Assembly (NCBI RefSeq): GCF_954871325.1
Contig: NC_088775.1
Span: 5,071,475-5,135,474, forward strand
Direction: 5' to 3'
Length of the DNA: 64,000 bases
Source of the DNA: Gordionus sp. m RMFG-2023
Lineage: Eukaryota; Nematomorpha; Gordioida; Chordodea; Parachordodidae
Shown here: positions 13,620 to 25,782 of the stretch, piece after piece
How the letters are laid out: the number at the start of each line of letters is the position of its first letter
Numbering within the stretch: the stretch's first letter is position 1
Notes under the pieces: generated by a model
Database searches by the model: none
What the model saw: the letters and a program-made list of their open reading frames with translations, nothing else
Told to the model about the DNA's origin: nothing
Program-made: the position numbers and the translations under genes

Positions 13620-13865
13620 TTTCTAAAATGCGCTTCGAAGGGTCGTTAAATTCAAATCAGCTGGTGACATGCCATTTTGGTTTCCCATATAAAAATGAAA
13701 CTCTGAAATTTTAAAACTTTCGTAAAAATTTATAAATGGCAACTGTTTATATAGGTAAATCAAAATGGCGTGCCATCAGCTGAGATGCTAATTCTTAATT
13801 GATACCTATCAAAATTAATGAACCATCAGTCCAGGTATTATTGTATGTGATTGGTAAGGATAGAT
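13620..13865 (+). mobile_element. MITE family B, shortened copy
   Basis: Two oppositely oriented CAGCTG/GCCATTTTGGT blocks (about 13660 and 13760) enclose a short unrelated centre, and the right end carries the family tail GGTATTATTGTATGTGATTG. The middle of the family consensus is missing. Confidence 0.55.
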
Positions 13866-14349
13866 CTATTTCAAAATGATTTTTGGACACTTCCATCAAA
13901 TATAAAAACTGACGAAAAGATAGATATTTTTTTTATAAAAATCCGTTTTAGCTGGCTGTGGTCTAAATATCAAAAATTAAATTCGGAAATTTTAGTAAAT
14001 TTAACGAAAAAAAGGAAATATAAGCTATTTTTAATATAGAAATAAAAAACATGTCCTAAACATATTTCTAATAAATTTTAAAATTTTAAAATTTTAACAC
14101 ATATTTTTTAATTAAAATGTAAAAAACTTTTAAAAGATTTTTTCTTTTCATATTTGCGAATTTTTAAACCAGATTTAGGAAACCGCCTTTAAAAAATTTT
14201 TTCAAAAAGATATTTTTTAAATTCACTTGCATAATGGAACAAATGTCCAAAGAAATATACACGCGTTAAAGGAACGACTAAGCAAACCTTTCTATAATTT
14301 ACAATATTATATTTAGCCTATTATTAATATACGTTTAAAGGAAAATACA

Positions 14350-14520
14350 TATTTTTAGCGGGGGTGTGAACCCAAAGATGGCTAATTCTATTTAGTGGAG
14401 ATTTTGATGACAAGAACTTATTCGAAACCGATTTGAAACCGATTTCCTAAAAGGGACCCGAACCTGCCCCTGGTCCATATTACCCCGGTAGTGAAACCGG
14501 GTTCTGGTTTACATCCCTGC
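14350..14520 (+). repeat. Dispersed repeat D, copy 1
   Basis: Shares with copies at 15610-15812 (inverted) and 34728-34920 a block reading CGAAACCGATTT, CTAAAAG, then (G)GGTCCATATTACCCCGG. Copies 1 and 2 face each other about 1.1 kb apart and could be the ends of one element, but copy 3 stands alone. Confidence 0.55.
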
Positions 14521-15609
14521 ATTTTAGTCTAATTAGATTAAGGCGTGTTAATTCAAATATAATGCATAACAATAATTTTTTTGGGGATGCTAATCGAAAG
14601 CCCTTGTTACGCCACTGAAACTACATCTAAATAAAAATAATGGTTTTTTGATTATCTTGCTAATAATGCCATTAATTTATATCTAAGTATTCCCGATTGA
14701 CAAAATTTTTGGATTTTATAACAGTGAACCAATGGTATAGATTTATTGAATTTGATATATTTTTTTTTCATAATCATTTTTGCGAGAAAAAATAAAAAAT
14801 TGAAGTTATTTTTAATTAAAAAATGTTATACTTTTACAGATGAAATTGCCTAGATATCATTGCAAAATAATATATCAATATCTATAGCTTCAATACCAAA
14901 ATAGTTATGCAATCTGTTAAAATATCGGACAGTGAATTTTGGTATAAATAATAATAATAATAAAATGAAATATTTCGCGATTGGAAGCATTATATAGGTT
15001 TAGAATAATAATATATTTGGTTTTCATTATAGTTTACAACGAAGTAAGTTACCAGAATTTGTAAGAATTGGTATTTACTATTTTTTTGTTATCTTTAAAA
15101 AAAAATAAAGAAGAATTTAATAGGAGAAATTTAATAGATTTTAATATGTCTCCAAATTTTCCACAAAACAAGGAAAAAAAATAATGCTAAAGACAATTAT
15201 CTGGCCGAAAGTCTAAATGGACTCAATTATTAGAACTCCGGGGGTAATAAAACTTTCTCAAGACAAGCCCTAACAAGAAAAATAGTAATTTCTGGAAGAT
15301 AAAAACAAGAAGGTAAGATGGTTTAGTTATGGATATATTTAATCGTAATTAGACATGCACTAACGTCTGATATGGGCCAGGGCATGTGAATATGTTTTAC
15401 AAAATTAAATATTTTCGATACCCAAATAATTACTATTCGGATAATATTCGCGAATATCGACTTTTTTATATGTTCGATCCGTATAAATTCTGTCGAATAT
15501 TAGTTAGGAGCGTTACGTATGTGAGGTGGTTATCCATCGGTTTAATTCAAATCAGATATTTATATATTTATTAAAGGTTCTAGAGCCGAATTCGGCTTCT
15601 AAAATTTTG

Positions 15610-15812
15610 ATTTATTTGGGTGGGCATTTTTAGACCACAGACCCCACAGAGGTCGATTTATAGGCAAACCATCAAACCCGGGGTAATATGGACCCGGGGA
15701 GGGATCGGACCTCTTTTAGAAATCGGTTATTGATTGAGTTACCTTTATAAAAATTCCCGCTAAATGGAGTTTAAAATTCCTTAACCTTGCTTATAATCGC
15801 CTCGCTAGATTA
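15610..15812 (-). repeat. Dispersed repeat D, copy 2 (inverted)
   Basis: Reverse complement matches copy 1 and extends further inward, sharing CATAAAT/TATAAAT and a GTCT-rich stretch with copy 3. Contains CCCGGGGTAATATGGACCCG. Confidence 0.55.
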
Positions 15813-16701
15813 TTCTCGGGGGAGGGGTGCAGTTCGTATTCTTTAAAATATTTTAGAAAGTGCATTTAGTTGAATAAAATAATTAGAAATCATTTATAAA
15901 ATTTTTTTAAATATAAAAAGAAAATAATTGTAGGATTTAAAATTCGATAAATTTACTTTGTATCTAAATTCAAGTTGAAAGAAAACCCTCTCCAATATAT
16001 AAATCGTATCCATTAAAATTGATCTGATCACCATCATCATTCTAAAAAATAAACTAAATTCAGTTAAGGCTATTAACGTTTTATTACAAAAAAGGGGAAA
16101 ATATATTTATTTGAATTTACCAAAATTTTCAAGGGTATATTATATTAAATTTTTAAAATAAAAGATAAGATAAATATGAAGATAAATTTGTATATATTTA
16201 GGAAGCGTCGCAAGGTATCTAAATATTGAGCAAAAATTCTAATAATAATTACCAGATAAATATTACGGAATGTTGCATATAATAATTTTCCAAGGGAGAA
16301 GGATACTCAAGGGTCACCTCCCTCACGTCCTATTCTACGGGCTCTCGTGATAGAATATATATTTTTGTTTAAACATGATATTGTGCTTCGCTGATGTTTA
16401 TTAGCTTAGGAATTATTTTTCAGAAAACCGATATGTTATGATTAGACAGAAACACGGAAATGGTTTAGATTTAGTTTTTTTAAAAAAATTTATGTGTAAG
16501 TGTAACAATTAGGGTGACAGTTGACGTGCAATTATCATTGCCCAAATATATGGTATAAATATATTCAACGATAAAATGTTAACAGCTATTGTTTGATTTT
16601 ATTGCGGAAAGATTTATTCAAAATATATTGTTCCCAAAGCTGGGATCTTCCTGATGCTATTCCAAGTTTAAAGTTCTTAAATACCGAGGCTTAAAACAAA
16701 T
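15813..16701. other. AT-rich spacer, nothing recognised
   Basis: No coding sequence or repeat recognised on either strand. Confidence 0.5.
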
Positions 16702-17017
16702 ATCTTATTCAGGCGCGTATGCAGGAATTTGTTCTGGGAGGGGGGGATAATAAAATTTTTTAAGAAATATTATTGTTAATTATAAGCATAAATTTATTAG
16801 GACTAATTCACAATTTTAAATTAATGTGAATTACAAAAAAATTATATATATAAACCGGCATTGAAAAACTATAAAATAAATGTGAATTATAAAATATAAA
16901 GTGAATATAACCCACGATATGAATCACTTAAATGACCCGAAATTGAAATTTGAATTTTTTGAGCCTTTAAAATATATATATAGTATAAAAATATTTAAAA
17001 TATTGGAAATATAAATT

Positions 17018-17635
17018 AATACATAAAAAGTTTCTTAGGAATAATTGTATTTTGTATGTTTTGATCTAATTTTTCAATTATTTATCCTTACTTGGCGTTA
17101 AATGCCTATGAATATTCAAAAGATCCAAATCATTCAATGCCATTAAAAAAATTTAGATTATTAATAAAATATAATTTGTGTAAAATAATACATAGCGTTA
17201 AAATACTAAATTAAAATAATATAAAATAAAATAAAATAAATAAAATATTATATAAAAACCGAGGTGGGACTACAAGTTCCCAAAAAACATGTGTAGTTAT
17301 ATTTTAAAATTATGATTTGGAGGTTTTGTTTTAAGAAATAAGATTCTTTAGGTTCTGATGTGAGGGCTCTTATCTTATCCCCTATATTTTTTAAAAACTT
17401 TAAAGTTCCACTTGGCATATGTCCAAGGGAAGAGATGACAATCGGTGTAAATATAATTTGTGAATTTGGAATATTTCATTGTTTTTTTTTCTCGGCTATA
17501 TCAACCGGATTAGAATAATACATAAAAAGTTTCTAGGAATAATTGTATTTTGTATGTTTTTGATCTAATTTTCAATTATTTATCCTTACTTGGCGTTAAA
17601 TGCCTATGAATATTCAAAAGATCCAAATCATTCAA
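17018..17635. repeat. Pair of ~117 bp direct repeats flanking ~380 bp
   Basis: The block starting AATACATAAAAAGTTTCT and ending CCAAATCATTCAAT occurs at about 17020-17137 and 17519-17635 with only a few single-base differences. The interval holds the LINE-like fragment. The pair is either a local duplication or an unusually long duplication made at insertion. Confidence 0.8.
17270..17500 (-). mobile_element. LINE reverse-transcriptase C-terminal fragment
   Basis: On the minus strand a frame of about 65 residues contains TPIVISSLGHMPSGTLKFL, which resembles the PIVIGALGTVPKxLxKxL signature at the C-terminal end of many non-LTR retrotransposon polyproteins; upstream in a neighbouring frame PVDIAEKKK fits the preceding region. 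No other domain is present. Confidence 0.55.
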
Positions 17636-17672
17636 TCTAGTTTCAGAAGTTGTATTTCATAGGTATGTTTTT

Positions 17673-17944
17673 CAGATGCCTCTCCGGCTTATTTTTTCAA
17701 ACATACCCGGGCCGGGTCCGAAATTTTTTTAAAGAAAAACCCGGGCTGGGCCTGAAAATTTTTTCAAAAAAAATATCCGGACCGAGCTGTATATTTTAAA
17801 ACCAAATATTTTAAATCGCCATTATTAGCTAGAAAAATCAAAAATAGATATAATTTATTTTAAAAAAATTTTTATTTCTAAAAAGCCGGTTTTTTAAAAA
17901 AAATCTGGGCCGTGCCCTGCAAACTGTACCTCTGCAGGGCTCTG
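17673..17944. mobile_element. Short hAT-type element (GGGCCGGGCC family), nested copy
   Basis: About 270 bp. Ends CAGATGCCTCTCCGG and GCAGGGCTCTG resemble the family termini CAGAGACCTGCAG. Inside are CCCGGGCCGGGTCC and CCCGGGCTGGGCC boxes separated by A/T runs, and the core words AAATCGCCATTA and AAAAATCAAAAAT shared with 36934-37141. Confidence 0.65.
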
Positions 17945-18589
17945 TTATTCTTCTTAAAAAAGAGAATGTTCTCTCATTAGTTTACTAATGGGAAGAGTTG
18001 TTAATATATATATAACCATTTTAATACATTGGGAATATAATCTAAAATGTGTTTGAAATAATGCAAAGCATCCATAGCAATTTTTAGGACTGTAGCAACC
18101 ATAGTTAATCTTTTAATCATAGTTATTCAGCTATAAGGCATCATAATATATTTTAACATCTTCATGATAAAAATCTAGCAAATATATTTTTTTTTTCTAT
18201 CACATCTGAAAAGGTTGGAAAGGCTTTTGTGGAAATAATATCTGCGGATTTGTAAGTATTGCATGATAAATTAAAAAACATTTGTTTTATAATACTCTTC
18301 TACTGTTCCTATATTAATGTTTTGACGATGAGCTTGCATACTGCAAGTCGAGGACAAATATTAAACACTTATAGCTCTGCTTTTGACTCAAAAATAACAT
18401 ATAAAATATGAAATTCTTCATCAACATTAGTTCTAATTTCCTTGAGTTCTAATAAAATGCTCTCCGCTATTCTCATCTTCTTAATCAAGATGTCATGTTT
18501 TTGAAAAGTATTACATAAAATAGTTGTATAATTAAATAATATATTCTAATTATAAAAAAAAATTTGGAATAAGTATTGAATCCAATAAT

Positions 18590-18745
18590 TTTCTTGCTTC
18601 TGAGGAAATATTTCTTTCAAGCCATTGTGATATTTCAGTAATAGCATTAATAATCGGCTCTTCTAACTCCATAAAAGCTGTTACTGCTTGATGGTGGAGA
18701 CTCGATCTCGTTGGACAAGCTTGCAATTTCTTTCTCCCTGTTGGA
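18590..18745 (-). pseudogene. hAT transposase fragment
   Basis: Minus-strand frame with LQACPTRSSLHHQAVTAF followed by MELEEPIINAITEISQWLER. The CPTRW-like word followed by a helix with alternating acidic residues matches the segment before the dimerisation region in TTF-zinc-finger/hAT transposases. The Trp is replaced. No further domain could be joined. Confidence 0.5.
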
Positions 18746-19149
18746 CAAGGAGTTTCAGAGATAATTATTATTTGACTAGAAATTTAGATAAATATTACGC
18801 CACTAAAATTTGAAAATAATAGGTAAATTACGCCAAGGAAAACTTGAAATCGAAATTAATTGATAAAATAACTTAGTAGATGAATGTGATAAATAAATGT
18901 AATTATATATATGAGATAGGAATAAATATTAACAATAATATTTTTGAAAAATATAATCCGGCATCTGCATTTTTTGGCTTGGGGGGAAGATTTGTCCCCC
19001 TGCCCCCCCCCCCCCGCTGCGTACGCCAATGCCAATATCAATCAAGTAATGTTTAAATGTAGATTCATGAATTATATATTAAGATTTATATAATATCTTA
19101 TGACAATATTATATGTTATAAGAATTAAATAAAATTTAAAATTTAATTG

Positions 19150-19752
19150 TTGTAGTTGCTTTTATTAACCTAAAATGTCGCATATCAAAAATCATCGAGA
19201 TGTGCCACCAACCATTCTACCCATAACGGAAGCCCCGACACTTAAATTAAATTTCCGTAATTATTGTAAAAACTTGTTGAGAAAAATACATCCTTTTTTA
19301 AAAAAACTATTAAAAACTTGAAAGAAAATTTTGGGAAAAAACTTTCGGTATTCTATGCACAATAGGAATAAGTGGATTGAAAAAATTCACAGGCTTTTAC
19401 TGCGATAAAATTCAAGGCATACCTGGGTGAATTATTCGCGCTTTTACCATCAAATTCATGACATACAATGGATAATGCTCCAATACATCGAGCGAGGATA
19501 ATTAGTGAGAATTATCCAAATATCATATTTTTGCCACCCTATTCGCCGCAATTAAATCCGATAGAAAATTTTTTCGGAGTAATTAAAAATCAATATAGAT
19601 CAAATTCTCCTAAACCCAATAACCGAAATGAAGTTATTTCAATTGTTACAGACAATTATTTTACATATAATTTTTCAAATTTTTATTCTCACACCATAAA
19701 GTTTATTAAAGAGGGAATTCGATGCATTCCTTTAAATGATTTGAATTTGTAA
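19150..19752 (+). mobile_element. IS630/Tc1-type transposase fragment
   Basis: At 19468-19752 a frame reads MDNAPIHRARI then FLPPYSPQLNPIENFFGVIK, the DDE_3 C-terminal catalytic part with the second Asp (MDNA) and the terminal Glu (NPIENFF). Upstream, 19330-19465 keeps matches such as GFYCDKIQ in shifting frames. The helix-turn-helix and first catalytic Asp are not visible; terminal repeats were not found. Confidence 0.8.
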
Positions 19753-20040
19753 TTGATTTATATTGTGCAATATTTTATTTACCAAGAATAAATAAATAAT
19801 AAATGGTTTTTTTTATTTTGGTGTTTCGAATTGATCATAAAAATTTCTAAACAAATAAGAATTATCTGAAAACCCTAAATTCGAGTTTTCACTCATGTTT
19901 ATATAAGAAATTATTCAAATTTCTTATCCTGATTTCCATTCTTTGGATAACTAAAAGTAAAATTAAAATATTGGAATAATTCTTTAAATTTAAAAAAGGT
20001 ATTGTAAAAATATTAGAAAATTTTTTTTATATAATATCTT

Positions 20041-20275
20041 TTAAAATTCTTATTTTTCCACTTAAACTTATGTCCAAAACATAAAAAAACTATATTCGAT
20101 TCATAACCTTGACGTTAGTCTTCATTAAAGTTTAAGAACTTTATTATTAAAATTTTTTTTTTGAATTCTCATCTTTCCACTTAAACTTGTGTCCAAAAAA
20201 ACTATTTGATTCATAACTTTGATGTTAGTCTTCATTAAAGTTCAAAAACTTTTTTAAAAATTTTTTTTAAAAAAT
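20041..20275. repeat. Tandem duplication, ~117 bp unit
   Basis: Two adjacent copies share CTTATTTTTCCACTTAAACT, GTCCAAAA, TTCATAAC(C/T)TTGA(C/T)GTTAG and TCTTCATTAAAGTT. About 85-90 percent alike by eye. Confidence 0.75.
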
Positions 20276-21016
20276 TTAATTTATATCAAAATGTTTTTTA
20301 CAATAATTATGGAAAGTTATTTAACTATATAAGTATGTTTTTTCACATTATGAAAATGTGTTGCATCATATTATTACTGTATATATATATATATATATAA
20401 ACTACCTTCAAATATTAACTTTAAAAATGTTTTAAATATAATATTCTGAGTCAGGGGTCCATTATACTTTATTAAAAGTTTCCTATAATCTTATAATAGT
20501 TAATAAAAAAAGTGAAGTTGTTATAAGTTGAATTTTTTGGTAACAGGAAATCAATATTTATTTTTAGAAAAGCGATTTGTTATATATATATATAAACTGG
20601 TTTAAATCGTTAGAATTTTGCCAACTAAAGACCTTTTTTTTAAAAAAAAATTATTATTTAATATATTTTCTTCTTTTATAATAAGCCTCTCGGTCATTTG
20701 TCATGGTTTATATTTTTAAAAATATTTTTTTTTTTATATAAAAAAATTTATATAAATTTAATATCACATTTTCATTATAAAAAATTAATATGTATTTTAT
20801 TCAAAAAAAAATTTTTTTTAAAATTTTTTAAAATAAAAATTAAATATTTATATATTTTTTAATAGTAATAAATTTAGAATTATGAATATTTTTTAAAAAA
20901 GAAATTGAAACATAAAACAAACTTTAAAAAAAGACAAAATATTTTGAAAGGACTTTCTTCAAATTCCATGGAGGAAAATGAAAAAAATATTTTTCGTATA
21001 CAAATCCGTTAACAGA

Positions 21017-21078
21017 GTAATAATAATAAATAATAATAATAATAAATAATAATAATAATAAATAATAATAAAAATAAA
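21017..21078. repeat. (AAT)n-rich microsatellite
   Basis: Imperfect AATAATAAT run of about 60 bp. Confidence 0.9.
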
Positions 21079-21385
21079 TAAGAAAAAAAAGGAAGATGGA
21101 AATATTAACGAATTCCGTAAATAAATCTAAGGAAATATAAAATGTACGCTATAACCCTTAAATAAGTTACCCTTGAACCTTATCTTAGCCCCTATCCATA
21201 TGTTAGTTTCGGTGAAACTGAATCAAGACATTTACGAAAGATAACTTTTAGGGATCAAAATCTTAATTCCTAATAGAGCCGGCTTTTTTGAGTAAGTATT
21301 TTTATATTTTCCAAAATTTTAAAATCATACTGAGGAAGAAAATACACTGAATTGTCAATTGTCGTGCTATGCCCCTTCATATACA

Positions 21386-22575
21386 ACTGTGTTCCAATTG
21401 AAAACTGATATACTTTTTTGTTTTAAGTAATAAATCTGTCAGTTCTAAAAACATTCGATAAATTATAAAGAAAAAGGGATATTTTCTGCAAAATTCCATA
21501 ATATTCTATCAACATGTGGCCCAAAGTTATGCACAATTGAAAAGTTTGACATGCAAAATTCGAAGTTTCCAAAATGTAAAAAAAAAAAAATCATATTTTT
21601 ATTTAAAAAAAAAATTAAACTTTACATTTAATTCAGATGACTAGATTTTAATCAAAATTTTAACAAGAAAAAGCAGAGCCAAAAGGTTTTTAAAGGAATT
21701 TCCTAACAGAAAACTGGTCTATCACAGACTCAAATCTATTGATTTTAGAAATTGATACTAACGAATCGGCAGAAAAATCGTGGTGATAGATTACGCATAG
21801 CTCGCACTATGAAGAAAATATTAATTCTGATGAAACGTACGTATTGAGTTAAAGAAAAACCCGGACACCCCACAGAAAAAATTCTTCAAGTATTCCCTAG
21901 ACTGGTATTTCCAGAACTTCAGTACATCGGAATATCCATGAAGAGCTGCAGTTGAATTTTAAAAAAAGAAGACCACAAAATAAATTAATTTATTTCTATC
22001 GATAAAATTACATTTTAAGGAACCAAAAAAAGTGGAAAGTCTAAATTACAATATTGTTTCCAATAATATACATCAGAAAACGGGATAAACTTTGTAAGGC
22101 CAGGACCCTAACCGGTGCGAATAAGATTCCCCGTCTAGACTAAACTGCTTCTTAGAAAATACTATCAGAGATTAGTATCTTTTCATATAATTCACGGATA
22201 AAAAGCTAAAAGCTGTTTACAGTAACTCCGACAAATCTGCAAAACGATAGGGCTTACGTTACAGTTTCAATGAGAAAATTTTTTTTTGCAGCTAATCAAT
22301 TTCTAGTACAATTGCTTAAAAGGTTGGTTTTCATGTTTATCTTGAATTGTAAAGTTAAAAGAAAAAATTAAATTTTTTTACATGTTGAAAAGTTCGAATT
22401 TTGTTTGTCCAACTTTGAAGTGTGCATAACATTTTGACTTCTGTCGATAGAATTTGATTTTTAAAAAAAACATTCATAATTTATTCTTCTCTTAATCTAT
22501 AAAATTTTATTAAATTATATTTAGAATTTGTGAGATTTATGCCAAAACAAATAGGGTATCAGAACACAGTGTATA
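21386..22575 (+). mobile_element. Tc1/mariner-type element, decayed, with long inverted ends
   Basis: Ends near ACTGTGTTCCAATT (left) and the inverse of ACACTGTGTTCTGATACC (right); further in, ATTCTATC(A/G)ACA, TTATGCACA and CAAAATTCGAA recur inverted on both sides, giving ends of about 200 bp. At 21670-21985 plus-strand frames contain RFLKEFPNRKLVYHRL and GISRTSVHRNIHEELQLNF, typical of a Tc1 helix-turn-helix. Frames are broken and the catalytic half is not readable. Confidence 0.65.
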
Positions 22576-22650
22576 AATTATATTGATTTTATTTTAAAAA
22601 TCAATTGTCAAAGTTTCTAATATTTATAATACTTTAGAGTGATTCACGAA

Positions 22651-23055
22651 CAGGGTTGCTAGGTCAAAATTTTCAAATTGCGGGAGAAATTTTTATATTT
22701 TGCGGGTTTAAATATGAAATATGAGGTAGAAATATAAAAATTGCTAAAAAAAAAATTTTTTTGCGGATTTTTATTGGATAAAAATAAAACATATGAATAA
22801 GGTGAGGATAGTAAGGAAAAAAAATTTACAAACTAGATACGTTTTTTGAATAAATATTTAAAATTTATTTTAAAAATAAACATTTACCGTTTCTCAAAAA
22901 TTATTCTTTATATATTAAAAAGGTTAAAATGTTTAAAAAAAAATTGTGCGGGAGAAATTTAAAAATTGCGATAGTTTTGCGGGAGTGAGATGTCTGCGTG
23001 TAAACTAAATTATTGCGGGAGTCTCCTACTGATGGGGGTAGACCTGGCAAACCTG
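22651..23055. mobile_element. hAT MITE with perfect 8-bp target duplication
   Basis: The 405 bp element starts CAGGGTTGCTAGGTC and ends GACCTGGCAAACCTG, inverted matches. It is bracketed by ttcacgaa at 22643-22650 and 23056-23063, an exact 8-bp duplication as hAT elements make. TGCGGGAG words recur inside. No coding content. Confidence 0.9.
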
Positions 23056-23063
23056 TTCACGAA

Positions 23064-24050
23064 TCAAGCAAGCTGCTTACAAATAAAACCAAGAAATTAT
23101 TTATGTATTTTATATACACTTAGCTTTTCTGTCAGTCATATTATTTTTCTTATACTTAGAACAAGGGTCAATTGGTTATTCCGAACCTTACTTCCTTTTT
23201 AAATTCTAGCGTTTTTTTTAAAAAAGATACATTTAAACCTGTAAAAGATAAAGTGATTTATAGGGTTGTATTACTACAAAAATCAAATCAATCTAATTCG
23301 AAGCGTATAATGAACAAAAATTTAATCAGTTTTACACCTTTTGATCACAATAATGGAACAAGGATAAGAATCTGATAACCGAATAAAACTTGGAAACCAT
23401 ATTGAAGCGGAAGAATGATTTTAAAAAGTTCTTAGACAGAATATGCTCTAATAAAAGTGCATGTATTCTATAATATTCATATGCTGACTCATTAGCTTAT
23501 TTATTGATTAAATTTTTTTTCATTGCCTTAACAGATAGAGTTTAGTACTAAACAGGTGGGTACGCAGTGTAGGAGTAAAATGGCAAATCCTAACTTCCAA
23601 GCCAAAGAATATTCGGATGTCAGCTAAAATATTTCAAAAAAAATATTACTTTTAATGATTATTAAATTTATGTTTTATAATAATCATTCAAACCTCTCAT
23701 CGAATGTAAATCACCGATTTACATTTATTTATCATCTCCACAGAAGAAATAAATATATTGAAACCTAAGGAAAATTAGGGTAAATCTAGGAGATGAATTT
23801 AAATAAGTTATATCTCATTTTTGACTCTAAAGCAGAGCTCTATGATATAAATATTTGTCTACCTCTACTCAAATCAAGCCAATGTTTATCCCCCTCTTGG
23901 ATACTTTTATAGCTCAAACAAATGAATGGTTTTTTAATTAATGAATCAGCACTTACAAATTTGGAAATATAATGCAGAATCCTTTCGAATCTTTCAAATC
24001 TTATGTAAGAAAAGATTAAATATTTGGAAATTTTTTATTGTGAAGATTAG
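23064..24050. other. AT-rich spacer, nothing recognised
   Basis: No coding sequence recognised. A GTGGGTACGCAGTG word at about 23556 may be a worn transposon end. Confidence 0.45.
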
Positions 24051-24174
24051 TGTTGTTAAACGGCTCGTTTTGAGCCGATTTTTAATTACGGCTAACAATA
24101 ATTCATCCAGAAAAATCTTACCCAAGCCTGAAGATTTTGCTCATAGAAGGAACAAAGGTCTAGAGATATATTAA

Positions 24175-24242
<68 letters not shown>

Positions 24243-24333
24243 AGAAAGAAAGAGATAGAGAAATCTTGAGGTTTAGACAATATTTTTCTGGTTAAAATAT
24301 TGAGTTAGCCGTAACGAGCCGTTTAACAATACT
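24051..24333. mobile_element. MITE family A copy with internal GAAA array
   Basis: Terminal inverted repeats GTGTTGTTAAACGGCTCGTT and AACGAGCCGTTTAACAATAC, each flanked by TA, which suits a Tc1/mariner-type MITE. A (GAAA)n run at about 24173-24252 sits in the middle, lengthening the usual ~200 bp element. Confidence 0.85.
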
Positions 24334-24571
24334 AGTGAGGATCTTAACTTATCTCATGATGCATACCTAAGCTCAATGCAAACTAATGGTATAAAAGATT
24401 AAACATGGTTGATAATGTTCCAAAAATTGCTATATATGCTTGGCATTGTTTAAAAGATTATTTTTCTTAAACATATTAAAATTATTGTATATTTTGGCAA
24501 CTCTACCCATTAGTACTTCTACTACTGAAAGAACATTTACTTCATTAACAAGAATAAAAACGTTGAGAAGT

Positions 24572-24787
24572 AGTGTTGTTAAATGGATCAAATTCATAAA
24601 AACGGTCTTAATTCTAGCGATAAAAATATATTGCTTATGCCTTGAGATTTCGCCAATATATATGTCCAAACATTTATACCATATATGAGCGATATCTTCA
24701 GGGTTTGTGCAAGATTTTTCTGGATAAAATATTGAGTTAGCCCTTTTTAAAAAAAATAGACTCATATCGAGTCTTTTAACAACATCC
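24572..24787. mobile_element. MITE family A copy
   Basis: TA-flanked GTGTTGTTAAATGGATC at the left and GTCTTTTAACAACAT at the right, with GATTTCGCCAATATATATGT and GCGATATCTTCAGG in the core. Confidence 0.8.
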
Positions 24788-24922
24788 TTGAAGTACTACC
24801 TTTGAATAGGTGCTAGCGCATCTTAGTATACACAGGGAGTCGATACCAAGGACGGATGAAATCATTGAAAAATTAGCTCAATCCCAAATTGAATTTTAAT
24901 ACATTATATTTTAATTATATAA

Positions 24923-25143
24923 GGGTTGTTAAACGGCTCGTTTTGAGCCGATTTTTTAAAAACGGCTAACTCGATATTTTAGCCAGATAAAATATTGCCT
25001 AAGCCTCTAGATTTCTATAATACATGTATAGTTGTTCCTTCTATGAGCAAAATCTTCAGGCTTGTGCATTATTTTTTTGGACGAAATATTGAGTTAGCCG
25101 TTTTTTAAAAATCGGCTTAAAAACAAGCCGTTTTAACAACACT
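24923..25143. mobile_element. MITE family A copy, best preserved
   Basis: GTTGTTAAACGGCTCGTTTT to AAACAAGCCGTTTTAACAAC, about 220 bp, with the symmetrical words GGCTAACTCGATATTTTAGC and AATATTGAGTTAGCCG. A good reference for the family. Confidence 0.88.
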
Positions 25144-25192
25144 ATATTTTTAAAATACATCGTATATTTTTATACTTTGTAAGTTTTTATAT

Positions 25193-25420
25193 TGTTAGCG
25201 TCAATGTGTTATTTTCTTCAACTTTAATGAGTTTTTTAAGCGCGTTTTTTTTAAAAATTTAAAATTTTGATTCTACCGGAAATGTAATCCACCATGTTTA
25301 GAATACTTAAAATATGAATTTTATATAATTTTACCTATATCTCTCGAGTCATTTATAATATATGTATATTTGGTCACAAATTCGCGCCAAATGTTGCCGG
25401 GTTATGTATAACACATGATA
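25193..25420. mobile_element. MITE family C, one-ended copy
   Basis: Begins TTAGCGTCAATGTGTTATTT and continues AGCGCGTTTTTTTT and CCGGAAATGTAATCCACCATG, matching the left and right arms of 52627-52975. The right end is worn away, with only ATAACACAT left near 25408. Confidence 0.7.
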
Positions 25421-25604
25421 TAGAAAATCGGTGAAAAATTTTTTTTATAATTAATCTCTGAAGATTTATATTGTCTCTAATACTATGCTGGATAAAAATT
25501 CCTGCAAAAGCAAGTCTTTATAATATTAAAAAGAAAAAAATGTTGGCTATAAATGCTTCAAATATAACATGAATTCCATTCTAGTAAGTACCCAAGAATA
25601 CGAC

Positions 25605-25780
25605 TAGTGTTGTTAAACGGCTCAATTTATGCCGACTCTTATCCAGAAATATTACACATGCTTGAAGATTTTGCTCATAGACTGGTTCAAAGGTTTGTTG
25701 GACATCTATTATCGAAATCTCCAGGCATATTACAATATTTATCTGGCTTAAAATATTGAGTTAGCCTTTTAAAAAATTAC
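25605..25780. mobile_element. MITE family A copy, worn
   Basis: Starts TA-GTGTTGTTAAACGGCTC and keeps TTACACATGCTTGAAGATTT and AAATATTGAGTTAGCC; the right terminus is shortened. Confidence 0.75.
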
Positions 25781-25782
25781 TA

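Larger units (their letters stand above)
16702..19030 (-). mobile_element. Composite hAT-like transposon, ~2.3 kb, with nested insertions
   Basis: The left end, AGGCGCGTATGCAGGA then a G-run, is mirrored at the right by GCTGCGTACGCCAAT behind a C-run of about 14, so both ends read GGCG(C/T)(G)TA(T/C)GCAG inward. Minus-strand transposase remains at 18590-18745. Nested inside are a LINE fragment flanked by direct repeats (17018-17635) and a short hAT element (17673-17944). Open frames are broken throughout; the element is dead. Confidence 0.65.
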
